Shown here: positions 24,987 to 34,548 of the stretch, piece by piece
Layout: the number at the start of each line of letters is the position of its first letter
Numbering within the stretch: position 1 is the first letter of the stretch
NCBI GenBank assembly: GCA_963744005.1
Contig: CAVURU010000003.1
Coordinates: forward strand, 558,001 to 622,000
Length of the DNA stretch: 64,000 nt
Origin: Palsa-504 sp963744005
GTDB taxonomy: Bacteria; Actinomycetota; Actinomycetes; Streptosporangiales; Streptosporangiaceae
Direction: 5' to 3'
Made by a program: the position numbers and the translations under genes
The notes under the pieces: generated by a model
Seen by the model: the letters and a program-made list of their open reading frames with translations, nothing else
The model's database searches: none
Told to the model about the DNA's origin: nothing

Positions 24987-25937
24987 GTGAGCACCGGCAG
25001 CGGCCCTGGCGATGCGGCAGCGCCTGCTGTCGAGCTTGTCGGGCTGGTCAAGCACTACGGCCAGGTCGCGGCCGTGGACGGGCTCACGCTGACCGCTGCC
25101 CGCGGCGCGGTCACCGGCATCCTCGGGCCCAACGGCGCAGGCAAGACCACCACGGTGGAGATCTGCGAGGGCTACCGCCGCCCGGACCAGGGCACGGTCC
25201 GGGTGCTCGGCCTGGACCCGGCCCGGGACGCGCGGGCGCTGCGGCCGCGGGTGGGCGTGATGCTCCAGTCCGGCGGCATACCCCCGGCCGTGCCGGCCGC
25301 CGACTACCTGAACCTGCTCAGCCGGTTCCACGCCCGGCCCATCCCCCCGGCCCGGCTGCTCGACCTGGTCGGCCTGACCGAGGTGGCCCGCACCCCGTAC
25401 AAGCGGCTGTCCGGCGGGCAGCAGCAGCGGCTGTCGCTGGCCGCGGCCGTCATCGGCCGCCCGGACCTGGTCTTCCTCGACGAGCCCACGGCGGGCATGG
25501 ACCCGCAGGCCCGGCACGCCACCTGGGAGCTGATCGGCCAGCTGCGCCAGGCGGGCGCGAGCGTGATCCTCACCACGCATTTCATGGAAGAGGCCGAGCG
25601 GCTCTGCGACTTCGTGGCCATCATCGACCACGGGCAGCTGGTGGCGGCGGACACGCCGGGCCAGCTGACCGGCACGGTCGGCCAGCTCCGGTTCCGCGCC
25701 GAGGCCGGGCTGGACATCGACAGCCTGCTCAGCGTGCTGCCGCCGGCCAGCGCGGTGAAGGAGTCCCCGGCGGGCCACTACATCCTCGAGGTGCACGGCG
25801 CGGTGGACCCGCTGCTGCTCGCCGCGGTGACGGCCTGGTGCGCCGAGCGCGGCGTGCTGGCCAACAGCGTGCGCATCGAGAGCCGCACTCTGGAGGACGT
25901 GTTCCTCGAGCTCACCGGGAAGGACCTGCGCGCGTGA
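24987..25937 (+). CDS. ABC-2 type transporter, ATP-binding subunit (DrrA-like)
   Basis: This 316-aa soluble ATPase has Walker A GPNGAGKTTT (near residue 48), signature LSGGQQQRLSLAAAV, Walker B LVFLDEPTAGMD and H-loop TTHFMEEAERL, plus a C-terminal regulatory region ending RTLEDVFLELTGKDLRA. It matches the DrrA/CcmA-like group that powers two-component ABC-2 exporters. GTG 24987 is leaderless-looking. The stop overlaps the permease start (GTGA), so both are made together. Confidence 0.88.
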   Translation: MSTGSGPGDAAAPAVELVGLVKHYGQVAAVDGLTLTAARGAVTGILGPNGAGKTTTVEICEGYRRPDQGTVRVLGLDPARDARALRPRVGVMLQSGGIPPAVPAADYLNLLSRFHARPIPPARLLDLVGLTEVARTPYKRLSGGQQQRLSLAAAVIGRPDLVFLDEPTAGMDPQARHATWELIGQLRQAGASVILTTHFMEEAERLCDFVAIIDHGQLVAADTPGQLTGTVGQLRFRAEAGLDIDSLLSVLPPASAVKESPAGHYILEVHGAVDPLLLAAVTAWCAERGVLANSVRIESRTLEDVFLELTGKDLRA

Positions 25938-26743
25938 GCGAGAACGCCCTGGCCGAGGCCCCAGGGGCCCGCGAGCTGTTCGCGCCCGCGCCCGGGGCCG
26001 CGCCGGCCGGCCGGATGATCATGGCCCAGGCCGGGCTGGAGACCAGGACCCTGCTCCGCAACGGCGAGCAGCTGCTGCTCACGCTCATCATCCCGCTGCT
26101 GCTGCTGACCGCGTTCAGCCTGGAGCCGCTGATCAGCTTCGGCGGCGGGCTGAGCCGGATCAACTTCCTGACCCCCGGCATCATCGCGCTGGCCGTGATG
26201 TCGACCGCGTTCACCAGCCAGGCCATCGCCACCGGGTTCGAGCGCCGTTACGGGGTGCTGAAGCGGCTGGGTGCCACGCCGCTGTCCCGCGGCGGCCTGA
26301 TCGCGGCCAAGACGGTGACGGTCATCGGGGTCGAGCTGCTGCAGGCCATGCTGATACTGGCCATCGCGCTGGGCATCGGCTGGCGGCCGAACGCCAGCCC
26401 GGCCGCGATCGTGACCGCCCCGCTGCTGATCCTGCTCGGCACCGCGGCCTTCAGCGGGCTCGCCCTGCTCATGGCGGGCACGCTGCGGGCCGAGGCCACG
26501 CTGGCCGCGGCCAACCTGGTCTACATCCTGCTGCTCGGCCTGGGCGGGGTGATCTTCTCGCTGGCCAAGTTCCCGGCCGGGACGCGGCCGGTCCTCGAGC
26601 TGCTGCCCACCGGGGCGCTGTCCACCGGGCTGCGCAACGTGCTGCAGTACCACCTGGCTTTCCCGGCCCGGGACACGGTCACGCTCGCCGTCTGGGCGGC
26701 CGTGGCCATCACGCTGGCCGCCCGGACCTTCCGCTGGGAGTGA
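25934..26743 (+). CDS. ABC-2 type transporter, permease subunit
   Basis: This 269-aa membrane protein has about six hydrophobic segments (LLLTLIIPLLLLTAFSLEP, GIIALAVMSTAFTSQAIATG, AMLILAIALGIGW, LLILLGTAAFSGLALLMAGT) with the ABC-2 motif ERRYGVLKRLGATPLSRGGL between segments two and three. It is the permease for the upstream ATPase, and the start GTG overlaps that stop. Its own stop overlaps the EamA start. What it exports is unknown. Confidence 0.87.
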   Translation: MSENALAEAPGARELFAPAPGAAPAGRMIMAQAGLETRTLLRNGEQLLLTLIIPLLLLTAFSLEPLISFGGGLSRINFLTPGIIALAVMSTAFTSQAIATGFERRYGVLKRLGATPLSRGGLIAAKTVTVIGVELLQAMLILAIALGIGWRPNASPAAIVTAPLLILLGTAAFSGLALLMAGTLRAEATLAAANLVYILLLGLGGVIFSLAKFPAGTRPVLELLPTGALSTGLRNVLQYHLAFPARDTVTLAVWAAVAITLAARTFRWE

Positions 26744-27654
26744 GCCGGACCCGCCGGGCCGACGTGGCCCCTGACGCTGCGGACCGGCAAACCCGCGGCC
26801 CGCTGGCCCTGCCCGCGGCGATGGTGCTGTTCGGGATCATCTCGGTGCAGGCCGGGGCGGGGGTGGCCGACAAGCTGTTCGCCGAGGTGTCCCCGGCGGC
26901 GGTCACCGGGCTGCGGCTGTGGACCTCGGCGGTGGCGATGGCCGTCATCTCCTCCCGCGGGCTGGCCCGGGCGGCCGGCGAGCTGCGCCGGAGCAGGCAC
27001 CTGCCCGGCGGCTGGACCGCCGTCGCGTTCGGCATCGCGCTGCTGGTCATGAACTTCTCGATCTACCAGGCCTTCTCCCGGATCCCGCTGGGCGTGGCGG
27101 TGACCATCGAGTTCCTCGGGCCGCTGGCCGTGGCGGTGGCCGGGTCCCGGCACGTGCGGGATGTCGCCTGGGTGGTGCTGGCCGCGGCCGGCGTCGCGCT
27201 GCTGACCCGGGGCGGCTCCGGCCAGCTGAACCTGGTCGGCGTCGCGTTCGCGGTGGTGGCCGCGATCAGCTGGGCCTCCTACATCGTGCTCAGCTCGGCC
27301 ACCGGACGGCGCTTCACCGGCTCCACCGGCCTGGCCATCGCCATGATCGTGGCCGGGATCCTGGTCACGCCGCCCGCGGTGGCGGCCGGCGGCAGCGCCA
27401 TGTTCCGGCCCGGCGTGCTGGCCACCGGGGCGGCCATCGGCATCCTGTCCTCGGTCATCCCCTACGGCCTGGAACTGGAGGCGCTGCGGCGGATGCCGAT
27501 GCGCCTGTTCGGCGTGTGGATGAGCGTGGAGCCCGCGGTCGCGGCGCTGATCGGCCTGGTCCTGCTCAGCCAGCAGCTCAGCCCGCTGGAGTGGCTCGGC
27601 ATCGGCTGCGTGATGGTCGCGTGCGCGGGCGCGTCGGGCCGCGCCTTACCATGA
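26740..27654 (+). CDS. EamA/RhtA-like drug/metabolite transporter
   Basis: This 304-aa protein has ten hydrophobic segments in two EamA repeats of five (first from LPAAMVLFGIISVQAGAGV, second from LVGVAFAVVAAISWASYIVL). Family members export amino acids, nucleosides or drugs; RhtA exports threonine/homoserine. The GTG at 26740 overlaps the permease stop, and its stop overlaps the ctaA start (ATGA), so it is in a run of coupled genes. The substrate is unknown. Confidence 0.83.
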   Translation: MSRTRRADVAPDAADRQTRGPLALPAAMVLFGIISVQAGAGVADKLFAEVSPAAVTGLRLWTSAVAMAVISSRGLARAAGELRRSRHLPGGWTAVAFGIALLVMNFSIYQAFSRIPLGVAVTIEFLGPLAVAVAGSRHVRDVAWVVLAAAGVALLTRGGSGQLNLVGVAFAVVAAISWASYIVLSSATGRRFTGSTGLAIAMIVAGILVTPPAVAAGGSAMFRPGVLATGAAIGILSSVIPYGLELEALRRMPMRLFGVWMSVEPAVAALIGLVLLSQQLSPLEWLGIGCVMVACAGASGRALP

Positions 27655-28685
27655 TGGGCGTGCCTGCCGACCGCCTGCGCTCCTGGGCCGCCCGCCTCGG
27701 GGCGTCGAGATTCGCCCGGCCCGTGCTGTCGCCGACGGCCCAGTCGATGCGGCGGATCGCGCTGGCCGGGGTCATCGCCGACGCGGTGATCATCTCCACC
27801 GGCGAGGCGGTCCGGCTCAGCTCGTCCGGCCTGGGCTGCCCCGACTGGCCGCAGTGCAGCCAAGCCGACATCGTGGCCAGCAAGAACGCCGGGCAGACCC
27901 TGCTCAACACCTGGATCGAGTTCGGCAACCGGCTGCTCAACTTCCCGCTGGTCGTCATCACCGTGCTGGTCCTGGTGGCGGCCTGGCGGTTCCGCCCGCA
28001 GGGCGAGAAGCGGCGCGACCTGATCTGGCTGGCCGCGATCCAGCCGGCCGGGGTGTTCGCGCAGGCCGCGATCGGCGGGATCGTCGTGCTCACCGACCTC
28101 AACCCGGTGAGCGTGTCCATCCACTTCCTCGTCTCGGCCTCGATCGTGGCCGCCGCCGTCGTGCTGCACGTCCGGTGCACCCAGGGCACCGGACGGCCCG
28201 CCACCGTGGTCCGGAAGGACCTCCAGGTCCTGGCGGGCCTGCTGGTCGCGGTGACCAGCCTGATGCTGGCCGCGGGCACGGTGGTGACCGGGACCGGCCC
28301 GCTGGCCGGGAACGCGTCCGCGCCGCGGTACCAGCTCCCGCTGGCGGGCGTCACGCAGCTGCACGCCGACATCGGCTGGCTCATCGCCGGCCTGGCCGTG
28401 GCCCTGGTGGTCGGGCTGCGCATGTCCGGCGCCCCGGCCCGCGTGGTGCGGGCCAGCTGGATCATGTTCGCGGCGGTCAGCGCCCAGGGCGTGATCGGCT
28501 ACGCCCAGTACTTCAGCCACCTGCCGGCCGGCCTGGTCTGGGTGCACGTGACCGGCTCGGTCATCGTGTGGATCTCCGTGCTGCGGCTGTTCCTGCTCAC
28601 CCGCGACCGCGGGCCGCTGACCAGGCCATCTCCGGCGCCCCCGGAAGCCGCCCCCTACCGCCAGCCGGAGCCGCTGGACCGATAG
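27651..28685 (+). CDS. ctaA: heme A synthase (COX15/CtaA)
   Basis: This 344-aa membrane protein has eight segments and the CtaA marks: a Cys pair in CPDWPQC (loop 1), and histidines in SIHFLVSASIV, QLHADIGWLI and WVHVTGSVI that bind heme. It oxidises heme O to heme A for cytochrome c oxidase. The start at 27651 overlaps the previous stop; a second ATG at 27654 is possible. The tkt gene follows 10 nt later. Actinobacteria usually carry ctaB near tkt as well; it is not in this window. Confidence 0.9.
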   Translation: MMGVPADRLRSWAARLGASRFARPVLSPTAQSMRRIALAGVIADAVIISTGEAVRLSSSGLGCPDWPQCSQADIVASKNAGQTLLNTWIEFGNRLLNFPLVVITVLVLVAAWRFRPQGEKRRDLIWLAAIQPAGVFAQAAIGGIVVLTDLNPVSVSIHFLVSASIVAAAVVLHVRCTQGTGRPATVVRKDLQVLAGLLVAVTSLMLAAGTVVTGTGPLAGNASAPRYQLPLAGVTQLHADIGWLIAGLAVALVVGLRMSGAPARVVRASWIMFAAVSAQGVIGYAQYFSHLPAGLVWVHVTGSVIVWISVLRLFLLTRDRGPLTRPSPAPPEAAPYRQPEPLDR

Positions 28686-28688
28686 GCT
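28683..28688 (+). promoter_or_regulatory. candidate -10 element (TAGGCT) for leaderless tkt
   Basis: TAGGCT overlaps the ctaA stop and is followed by seven bases and the GTG of tkt at 28696, with no Shine-Dalgarno between them. This implies that tkt has its own start of transcription. Confidence 0.45.
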
Positions 28689-28695
28689 CGTAGCC

Positions 28696-30783
28696 GTGAG
28701 CACTCAGTCCAAGCTTGACTGGACGGCGACCGACAAGCGCGCCGTTGACCTCGTCCGGGTTCTCGCCATGGACTCGGTCCAGAAAGCGGGCTCCGGCCAC
28801 CCGGGCACGGCGATGAGCCTGGCCCCGGCGGCCTACCTGCTCTACCAGCACCTGCTCAGACACGACCCGGCCCATCCCAACTGGCCAGGCCGGGACCGCT
28901 TCGTGCTGTCCTGCGGGCACTCCAGCCTCAGCCAGTACATCCAGCTCTACCTGTCCGGGTACGGGCTGACGCTGGATGACCTCAAGGGCTACCGGACCTG
29001 GGGCAGCATCACGCCCGGGCACCCCGAGCACCGGCTCACCCCGGGCATCGAGGTCACCACCGGCCCGCTCGGCCAGGGCATCGGCAACGCGGTTGGCATG
29101 GCCATGGGCGCGCGCCGCGAGCACGGGCTGTTCGATCCGGACACCGCGCCGGGCGAGAGCCTGTTCGACCACTTCGTGTACTGCTTCGCCTCCGACGGCG
29201 ACATCGAGGAGGGCATCAGCCACGAGACGTCCTCGCTGGCCGCCCACCAGGAGCTCGGCAACCTCATCCTCCTGTACGACAACAACACCATCTCCATCGA
29301 GGACGACACCAACATCGCCAAGTCCGAGGACGTCGCGGCCCGGTACGAGGCCTACGGCTGGCACGTGCAGCGGCTGACCTGGCGGACCGCCGACGGCGGC
29401 TACGAGGAAGACGTCCAGGCGCTCTACCGGGCGTTCCTGAACGCCAAGGAGCACACCGAGGCACCGTCCTTCATCTCCCTGCAGACGATCATCGGCTGGC
29501 CCGCGCCGCACAAGAAGGACACCGGCGCGGCGCACGGGTCGGCGCTGGGCGTGGACGAGGTCCGGGCCACCAAGGAGATCCTGAACTTCGACCCGGACGT
29601 CGACTTCCCGGTCGAGGAAGAGGCCGTGGCCCGCGCGCGCCAGGTCGCCGAGCGAGGCAAGCAGGCGCACGCGGAGTGGGAGGCAGGGTTCGCCACCTGG
29701 GCCGCCGCCAACCCGGAGCGCAAGGCGCTGTTCGACCGGATGGCCGATCACCGGCTCCCGGACGGCTGGACCGCGGCGCTGCCGGCCTTCGAGCCGGACG
29801 CCAAGGGCATCGCCACCCGCAAGGCCTCGGGCGAGATCCTCAACGCCCTGGCCCCGGTGCTGCCCGAGCTGTGGGGCGGCTCGGCCGACCTGGCCGAGAG
29901 CAACCTGACCACCATGGAGGGCGAGCCGTCCTTCATCCCGACCGAGCACCAGACCCAGATGTTCCCCGGTAACCCGTACGGCCGGACGCTGCACTTCGGC
30001 ATCCGCGAGCACGGCATGGGGGCGATCCTGAACGGGATCGCGCTGAGCGGCGGCACCCGGCCCTACGGCGGGACGTTCATGGTGTTCAGCGACTACATGC
30101 GGCCCTCGGTCCGGCTGGCCGCCCTGATGGAGCTGCCCGTCACCTACGTGTGGACGCACGACTCGATCGGCCTGGGCGAGGACGGCCCGACCCATCAGCC
30201 CATCGAGCACCTGTGGGCGCTGCGCGCCATCCCCCAGTTCAACGTGGTCCGGCCGGGGGACGCGAACGAGACCGCCGTGGCCTGGCGCACCGTCCTGGAG
30301 CGGGCCCAGCCGGCCGCGCTGTGCCTGACCCGGCAGAACGTCCCGACCCTCGACCGGTCGGCCGAGACCGGCCTGGCCAGCGCGGAGGGCGCGGCCCGCG
30401 GCGGTTACGTGCTGGCGGGCGGGGACGACGTGATCCTCATCGGCACCGGCAGCGAGGTGGAGATCGCGCTGCAGGCCCGCGAGCAGCTCGCTGCGGACGG
30501 CATCTCGGCCCGGGTGGTGTCCATGCCGTGCGTGGAGTGGTTCGAGGAGCAGGACGAGTCCTACCGGCGCGAGGTGCTGCCGTCCACCATCACCGCGCGG
30601 GTCTCGGTGGAGGCGGGCATTACCGCACCGTGGAAGTTGTTCGTAGGAGATGCGGGCGCGTCAGTTGGCGTAGACCATTTCGGCGCCTCGGCCGCCTACC
30701 AGAAGCTCTACCAGGAGTTCGGCATCACCGCGGAGCGGGTAGCCGAAGCCGCCCGCGACAGTTTGGCCCGGGTCAGGGCCTGA
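28696..30783 (+). CDS. tkt: transketolase
   Basis: This 695-aa enzyme moves two-carbon units between sugar phosphates in the non-oxidative pentose-phosphate pathway, using thiamine diphosphate. Landmarks are KAGSGHPGTAMSLAP (His near residue 35), the cofactor/metal site ASDGDIEEGISHE and YDNNTISIEDD, the C-terminal pyrimidine site (MEGEPSFIPTEHQ, THDSIGLGEDGPTHQPIEHL). Length is normal. It starts with GTG and heads tal-zwf-opcA-pgl. Confidence 0.95.
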   Translation: MSTQSKLDWTATDKRAVDLVRVLAMDSVQKAGSGHPGTAMSLAPAAYLLYQHLLRHDPAHPNWPGRDRFVLSCGHSSLSQYIQLYLSGYGLTLDDLKGYRTWGSITPGHPEHRLTPGIEVTTGPLGQGIGNAVGMAMGARREHGLFDPDTAPGESLFDHFVYCFASDGDIEEGISHETSSLAAHQELGNLILLYDNNTISIEDDTNIAKSEDVAARYEAYGWHVQRLTWRTADGGYEEDVQALYRAFLNAKEHTEAPSFISLQTIIGWPAPHKKDTGAAHGSALGVDEVRATKEILNFDPDVDFPVEEEAVARARQVAERGKQAHAEWEAGFATWAAANPERKALFDRMADHRLPDGWTAALPAFEPDAKGIATRKASGEILNALAPVLPELWGGSADLAESNLTTMEGEPSFIPTEHQTQMFPGNPYGRTLHFGIREHGMGAILNGIALSGGTRPYGGTFMVFSDYMRPSVRLAALMELPVTYVWTHDSIGLGEDGPTHQPIEHLWALRAIPQFNVVRPGDANETAVAWRTVLERAQPAALCLTRQNVPTLDRSAETGLASAEGAARGGYVLAGGDDVILIGTGSEVEIALQAREQLAADGISARVVSMPCVEWFEEQDESYRREVLPSTITARVSVEAGITAPWKLFVGDAGASVGVDHFGASAAYQKLYQEFGITAERVAEAARDSLARVRA

Positions 30784-30823
30784 TCGCCCGGCCCTCAGGC
30801 ACGCAGGGAAGGGAAGCGAAACG

Positions 30824-31928
30824 GTGTCAGGAGACGTTCTCGGACAGCTATCCGAGGCCGGCGTGTCGGTGTGGCTGGATGACATCAGCCGCGACCGGCT
30901 GCGCACCGGCAACCTGCAGGAACTGATCGACACGCTACCACGTGGTCGGCGTGACCTCCAACCCCACCATCTTCGCGCACGCGCTGGACCACGGCGACGC
31001 GTACGACGAGCAGCTCAAGGACCTCAAGATCCGCGGTGTCTCGGTGGACGAGGCGTCCCGGGCCATCACCACCTACGACATCCGCTGGGCCTGCGACGTG
31101 CTGCGCCCGGTCTACGATGCCTCCGGCGGCCAGGACGGCCGGGTCTCGCTCGAGGTCGACCCCCGGCTGGCCAAGAACACCGAGGCGACCATCGCCGAGG
31201 CGCGCGCGCTGTGGTGGACCGTGGAACGCCCCAACCTGTACATCAAGATCCCGGCCACCCCCGAGGGGCTGCCCGCGATCACCGCGGCCATCGCCGAGGG
31301 CATCAGCATCAACGTCACGCTGATCTTCTCCCTCGAGCGCTACGGCGAGGTCATCGACGCGTACCTGGCCGGCCTGGAGCAGGCCGACAAGGCCGGCCGC
31401 GACCTGTCCCAGATCCGCTCGGTGGCGTCCTTCTTCGTCAGCCGGATGGACACCGAGGTCGACTCCCGGCTGGACAAGCTGGGCACCCCCGGGGCCACGG
31501 CGCTGCGCGGCAAGGCGGCGGTGGCCAACGCGCGGCTGGCCTACGAGCTGTTCGAGCAGCGCCTGGCCACCGACCGGTGGCAGGCCGTAGAGGACCGGGG
31601 CGCGCGCCGCCAGCGGCCGCTGTGGGCGTCGACCTCGACCAAGGACCCGGCCTTCCCCGACACCATGTACGTGGTCGACCTGGTGGTGGACGACACGGTC
31701 AACACGATACCGGAGGCCACGCTGAAGGCCATGGCCGATCACGGCGAGCTGGCCGGCGACACCGTACACGGTCACTACGACGAGGCCCGGCAGGTGCTGG
31801 CCGACCTGGAGCAGCTCAACATCAGCTACGACGACGTGGTGCAGGTCCTCGAAGACGAGGGCGTCGCGAAGTTCGAGGCGTCCTGGACAGAACTCCTCGA
31901 GGCCATCAAGAAGAACCTGGGGCGCTGA
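30824..31928 (+). CDS. tal: transaldolase, read with one apparent frameshift
   Basis: Two frames join to one TalAB-type protein. The first (from GTG 30824) gives LSEAGVSVWLDDISRDRL and NLQELIDT; near 30933-30937 (CACGCTACC) one extra base shifts the frame, and YHVVGVTSNPTIFAHAL follows to the stop. The Schiff-base lysine is in LYIKIPAT. The rest (IADTYLAGLEQ, FFVSRMDTEVD) is complete. The join falls exactly where the family has ..EY.VVGVTTNPTIF, so this is probably a one-base assembly error. If real, the gene would be dead and the only starting codon would be GTG 30942. It sits between tkt and zwf. Confidence 0.85.
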
Positions 31929-31982
31929 ACCGCCGATGACCACACGGGCATGCACTGGAACGGGCATGACCGGGGGGGCCGC

Positions 31983-33599
31983 ATGACGGCCGAACCGGGA
32001 AACCCCGAAGGCCTGATACCGGCCAATCCCGGTCTCCTCGCCGCGCTGGGCCAGCCGTCACCGTCGGCCAACCCGCTGCGCGACCCGCGGGACCGGCGCA
32101 TCCCGCAGGTGGCCGGGCCGTGTGTCCTGGTCATGTTCGGCGTCACCGGCGACCTGGCCCGTAAGAAGCTGATGCCGGCCATCTACGACCTGGCCAACCG
32201 GGGGCTGCTGCCGCCCGGCTTCTCGTTCGTCGGCTTCGCCCGGCGGAACTGGGAAGACGAGGACTTCGCCCAGGTCACCTACCAGGCGGTCAAGGAGTAC
32301 GCCCGCACGCCGTTCCGGGACGCGGTGTGGGAGCAGCTCAGCGAGGGCGTCCGGTTCGTCTCCGGCAGCTTCGACGACGACGCGGCCTTCGACGAGCTGG
32401 CCCACACCGTGCGGACGCTGGACGCCGAGCGGAGCACCGGCGGGAACTACGCGTTCTACCTGTCGATCCCGCCGAGCCAGTTCCCGGTCGTGGTCCGCCA
32501 GCTCAAGCGCAGCGGCCTGTCGGACTCCGGCGACGGCGACGGCGAAAGCAGCGGCGGCTGGCGCCGGGTGGTGATCGAGAAGCCGTTCGGCCACGACCTG
32601 GCCAGCGCGCGGGAGCTGAACGACATCCTGGAGTCGGTCTTCCCGCCGGACTCGGTGTTCCGCATCGACCACTATCTCGGCAAGGAGACAGTGCAGAACA
32701 TCCTGGCCCTGCGCTTCGCCAACGAGATGTACGAGCCGATCTGGAACCGCGGTTACGTCGACCACGTGCAGATCACCATGGCCGAGGACATCGGTATCGG
32801 CGGCCGGGCCGGCTACTACGACGGCATCGGCGCAGCCCGCGACGTGATCCAGAACCACCTGCTCCAGCTGCTGGCCCTGACCGCCATGGAGGAACCCGCC
32901 GCGTTCGACGCGCAGTCGCTGCGAATGGAGAAGGAGAAGGTGCTGTCGGCCATCCGGCTGCCCGCCGACCTGGCCGCCGGCACCGCGCGCGGGCAGTACT
33001 CGGCCGGATGGCAGGGCGGCCGCCAGGTGCAGGGCTTCCTGGAGGAGGACGGCATCCCGCCGGACTCCGGGACCGAGACCTACGCCGCGCTGCGCCTCGG
33101 CGTCGACACCAGGCGCTGGGCCGGGGTGCCGTTCTACCTGCGGGCCGGCAAGCGGCTGCCGCGGCGGATGACGGAGATCGCGCTGATCTTCCAGCGCGCG
33201 CCGCACCTGCCCTTCTCTGCGACCGACACCGAGGAGCTCGGCCAGAACGCGCTGGTCATCCGGATCCAGCCGGACGAGGGCATCACCGTGCGGTTCGGCT
33301 CCAAGGTGCCCGGGACGGCCATGGAGGTCCGGGACGTGAACATGGACTTCGCCTACGGCGAGTCGTTCACCGAGTCCAGCCCCGAGGCCTACGAGCGGCT
33401 GCTCCTGGACGTGCTCATCGGCGACCCGCCGCTGTTCCCCCGGCAGGCCGAAGTCGAGCTGGGCTGGCGGATCCTCGACCCGGTGGAAGACTTCTGGGCC
33501 GCCTACACCAAGCCGGACCAGTACCCGGCCGGCACGGCGGGCCCGTCGTCCGCCGATGCGCTGATGGCCAGGGACGGGCGCGCGTGGCGCCGCCTGTAG
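31983..33599 (+). CDS. zwf: glucose-6-phosphate 1-dehydrogenase
   Basis: This 538-aa enzyme makes 6-phosphogluconolactone and NADPH. It has the nucleotide motif VMFGVTGDLARKKLMPAIYDL near residue 40, the substrate site RIDHYLGKETVQNIL (Lys/His), and EKPFGHDLASA. An acidic Gly/Ser insert (SDSGDGDGESSGGW) precedes the EKPFGHDL block. I choose ATG 31983, preceded by a G-rich ribosome site; an earlier start at 31950 is possible. opcA follows at once. Confidence 0.93.
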   Translation: MTAEPGNPEGLIPANPGLLAALGQPSPSANPLRDPRDRRIPQVAGPCVLVMFGVTGDLARKKLMPAIYDLANRGLLPPGFSFVGFARRNWEDEDFAQVTYQAVKEYARTPFRDAVWEQLSEGVRFVSGSFDDDAAFDELAHTVRTLDAERSTGGNYAFYLSIPPSQFPVVVRQLKRSGLSDSGDGDGESSGGWRRVVIEKPFGHDLASARELNDILESVFPPDSVFRIDHYLGKETVQNILALRFANEMYEPIWNRGYVDHVQITMAEDIGIGGRAGYYDGIGAARDVIQNHLLQLLALTAMEEPAAFDAQSLRMEKEKVLSAIRLPADLAAGTARGQYSAGWQGGRQVQGFLEEDGIPPDSGTETYAALRLGVDTRRWAGVPFYLRAGKRLPRRMTEIALIFQRAPHLPFSATDTEELGQNALVIRIQPDEGITVRFGSKVPGTAMEVRDVNMDFAYGESFTESSPEAYERLLLDVLIGDPPLFPRQAEVELGWRILDPVEDFWAAYTKPDQYPAGTAGPSSADALMARDGRAWRRL

Positions 33600-33627
33600 G
33601 CGCGCGGGCGCAGGAGGGAACCGGGCG

Positions 33628-34548
33628 ATGACCATTGACCTGACCGACACCACCACCGGCGCGATCCACGACGCCCTGACCCAGGCCCGCCGCCGGATGG
33701 GCGGGCCCACCTCGGGCATGGTGCTGACCCTCATCATCGTCACTGACGAGGCCGAGCAGTACGACGCGGTGCGCGCGGCGAGCCACGCGGGCCGGGAGCA
33801 CCCGAGCCGGGTGCTGGCCGTCATCACCCGGCGGCCCAAGGCCGAGTCCCGGCTGGACGCCGAGATCAAGGTGGGCGAGACCGGCCCGGGCGAGACCATC
33901 CTGCTGCGCATGTACGGCCCGCTCGGCCAGCACGCCGACTCGGTGGTCGCGCCGCTGCTCGCACCGGACGTTCCCGTCGTGACCTGGTGGCCGCAGGACG
34001 CGCCGGCCGCGCCGGCGGGCGACCCGCTCGGGTCGGTGGCCCAGCGCCGGGTGACCGACTCCGCCTCCAGCGACTCGCCCCGCGACATGCTGCTGGGCCT
34101 GGCCAAGTCCTACAAGCCGGGTGACACCGACCTGAGCTGGACCCGGTCGACCTCATGGCGCACCCTGCTGGCCGCCACCTTTGACCAGTCCTACCCGGAG
34201 CTGCTCCGCGGCGAGGTGCTGGCCGAGGCGGCCAACCCGACCGCCGACCTGATCGCCGCCTGGCTGGCCGCCCGGCTGGGCATCGAGGTGCGGCGCGGGG
34301 AGTCCGAAGGGCCGGGCGTCACCGAGGTCAGCTTCGATACCCCGGACGGGAAGATCGCCATCACCCGCCCGGACGCCAGGAACGCCACGCTGACCTGGCC
34401 CGGCCGGCCCGAGCGGCGGGTGGCCCTGCACCGGCGGGACACCGACGACCTGATCGCCGAGGAGCTGCGCCGGCTCGAGCCCGACGAGGTGTACGCCGAG
34501 ACGCTGCGGGCGCTGGCCGAGGGCGCGGCACGCGGTGAGGGGTCATGA
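33628..34548 (+). CDS. opcA: glucose-6-phosphate dehydrogenase assembly protein OpcA
   Basis: This 306-aa protein is OpcA, which in actinobacteria and cyanobacteria activates or assembles glucose-6-phosphate dehydrogenase. The text RVLAVITRRPKAESRLDAEI, LLAPDVPVVTWWP and VLAEAANPTADLIAAWLA matches the family. ATG 33628 follows AGGAGG. Its stop overlaps the pgl start by 4 nt. Confidence 0.92.
   Translation: MTIDLTDTTTGAIHDALTQARRRMGGPTSGMVLTLIIVTDEAEQYDAVRAASHAGREHPSRVLAVITRRPKAESRLDAEIKVGETGPGETILLRMYGPLGQHADSVVAPLLAPDVPVVTWWPQDAPAAPAGDPLGSVAQRRVTDSASSDSPRDMLLGLAKSYKPGDTDLSWTRSTSWRTLLAATFDQSYPELLRGEVLAEAANPTADLIAAWLAARLGIEVRRGESEGPGVTEVSFDTPDGKIAITRPDARNATLTWPGRPERRVALHRRDTDDLIAEELRRLEPDEVYAETLRALAEGAARGEGS

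Noticed and set aside
30824..30950. Programmed frameshifting in tal
   Set aside because: No slippery sequence or downstream structure of the known type; the family does not use it. An assembly error is simpler.
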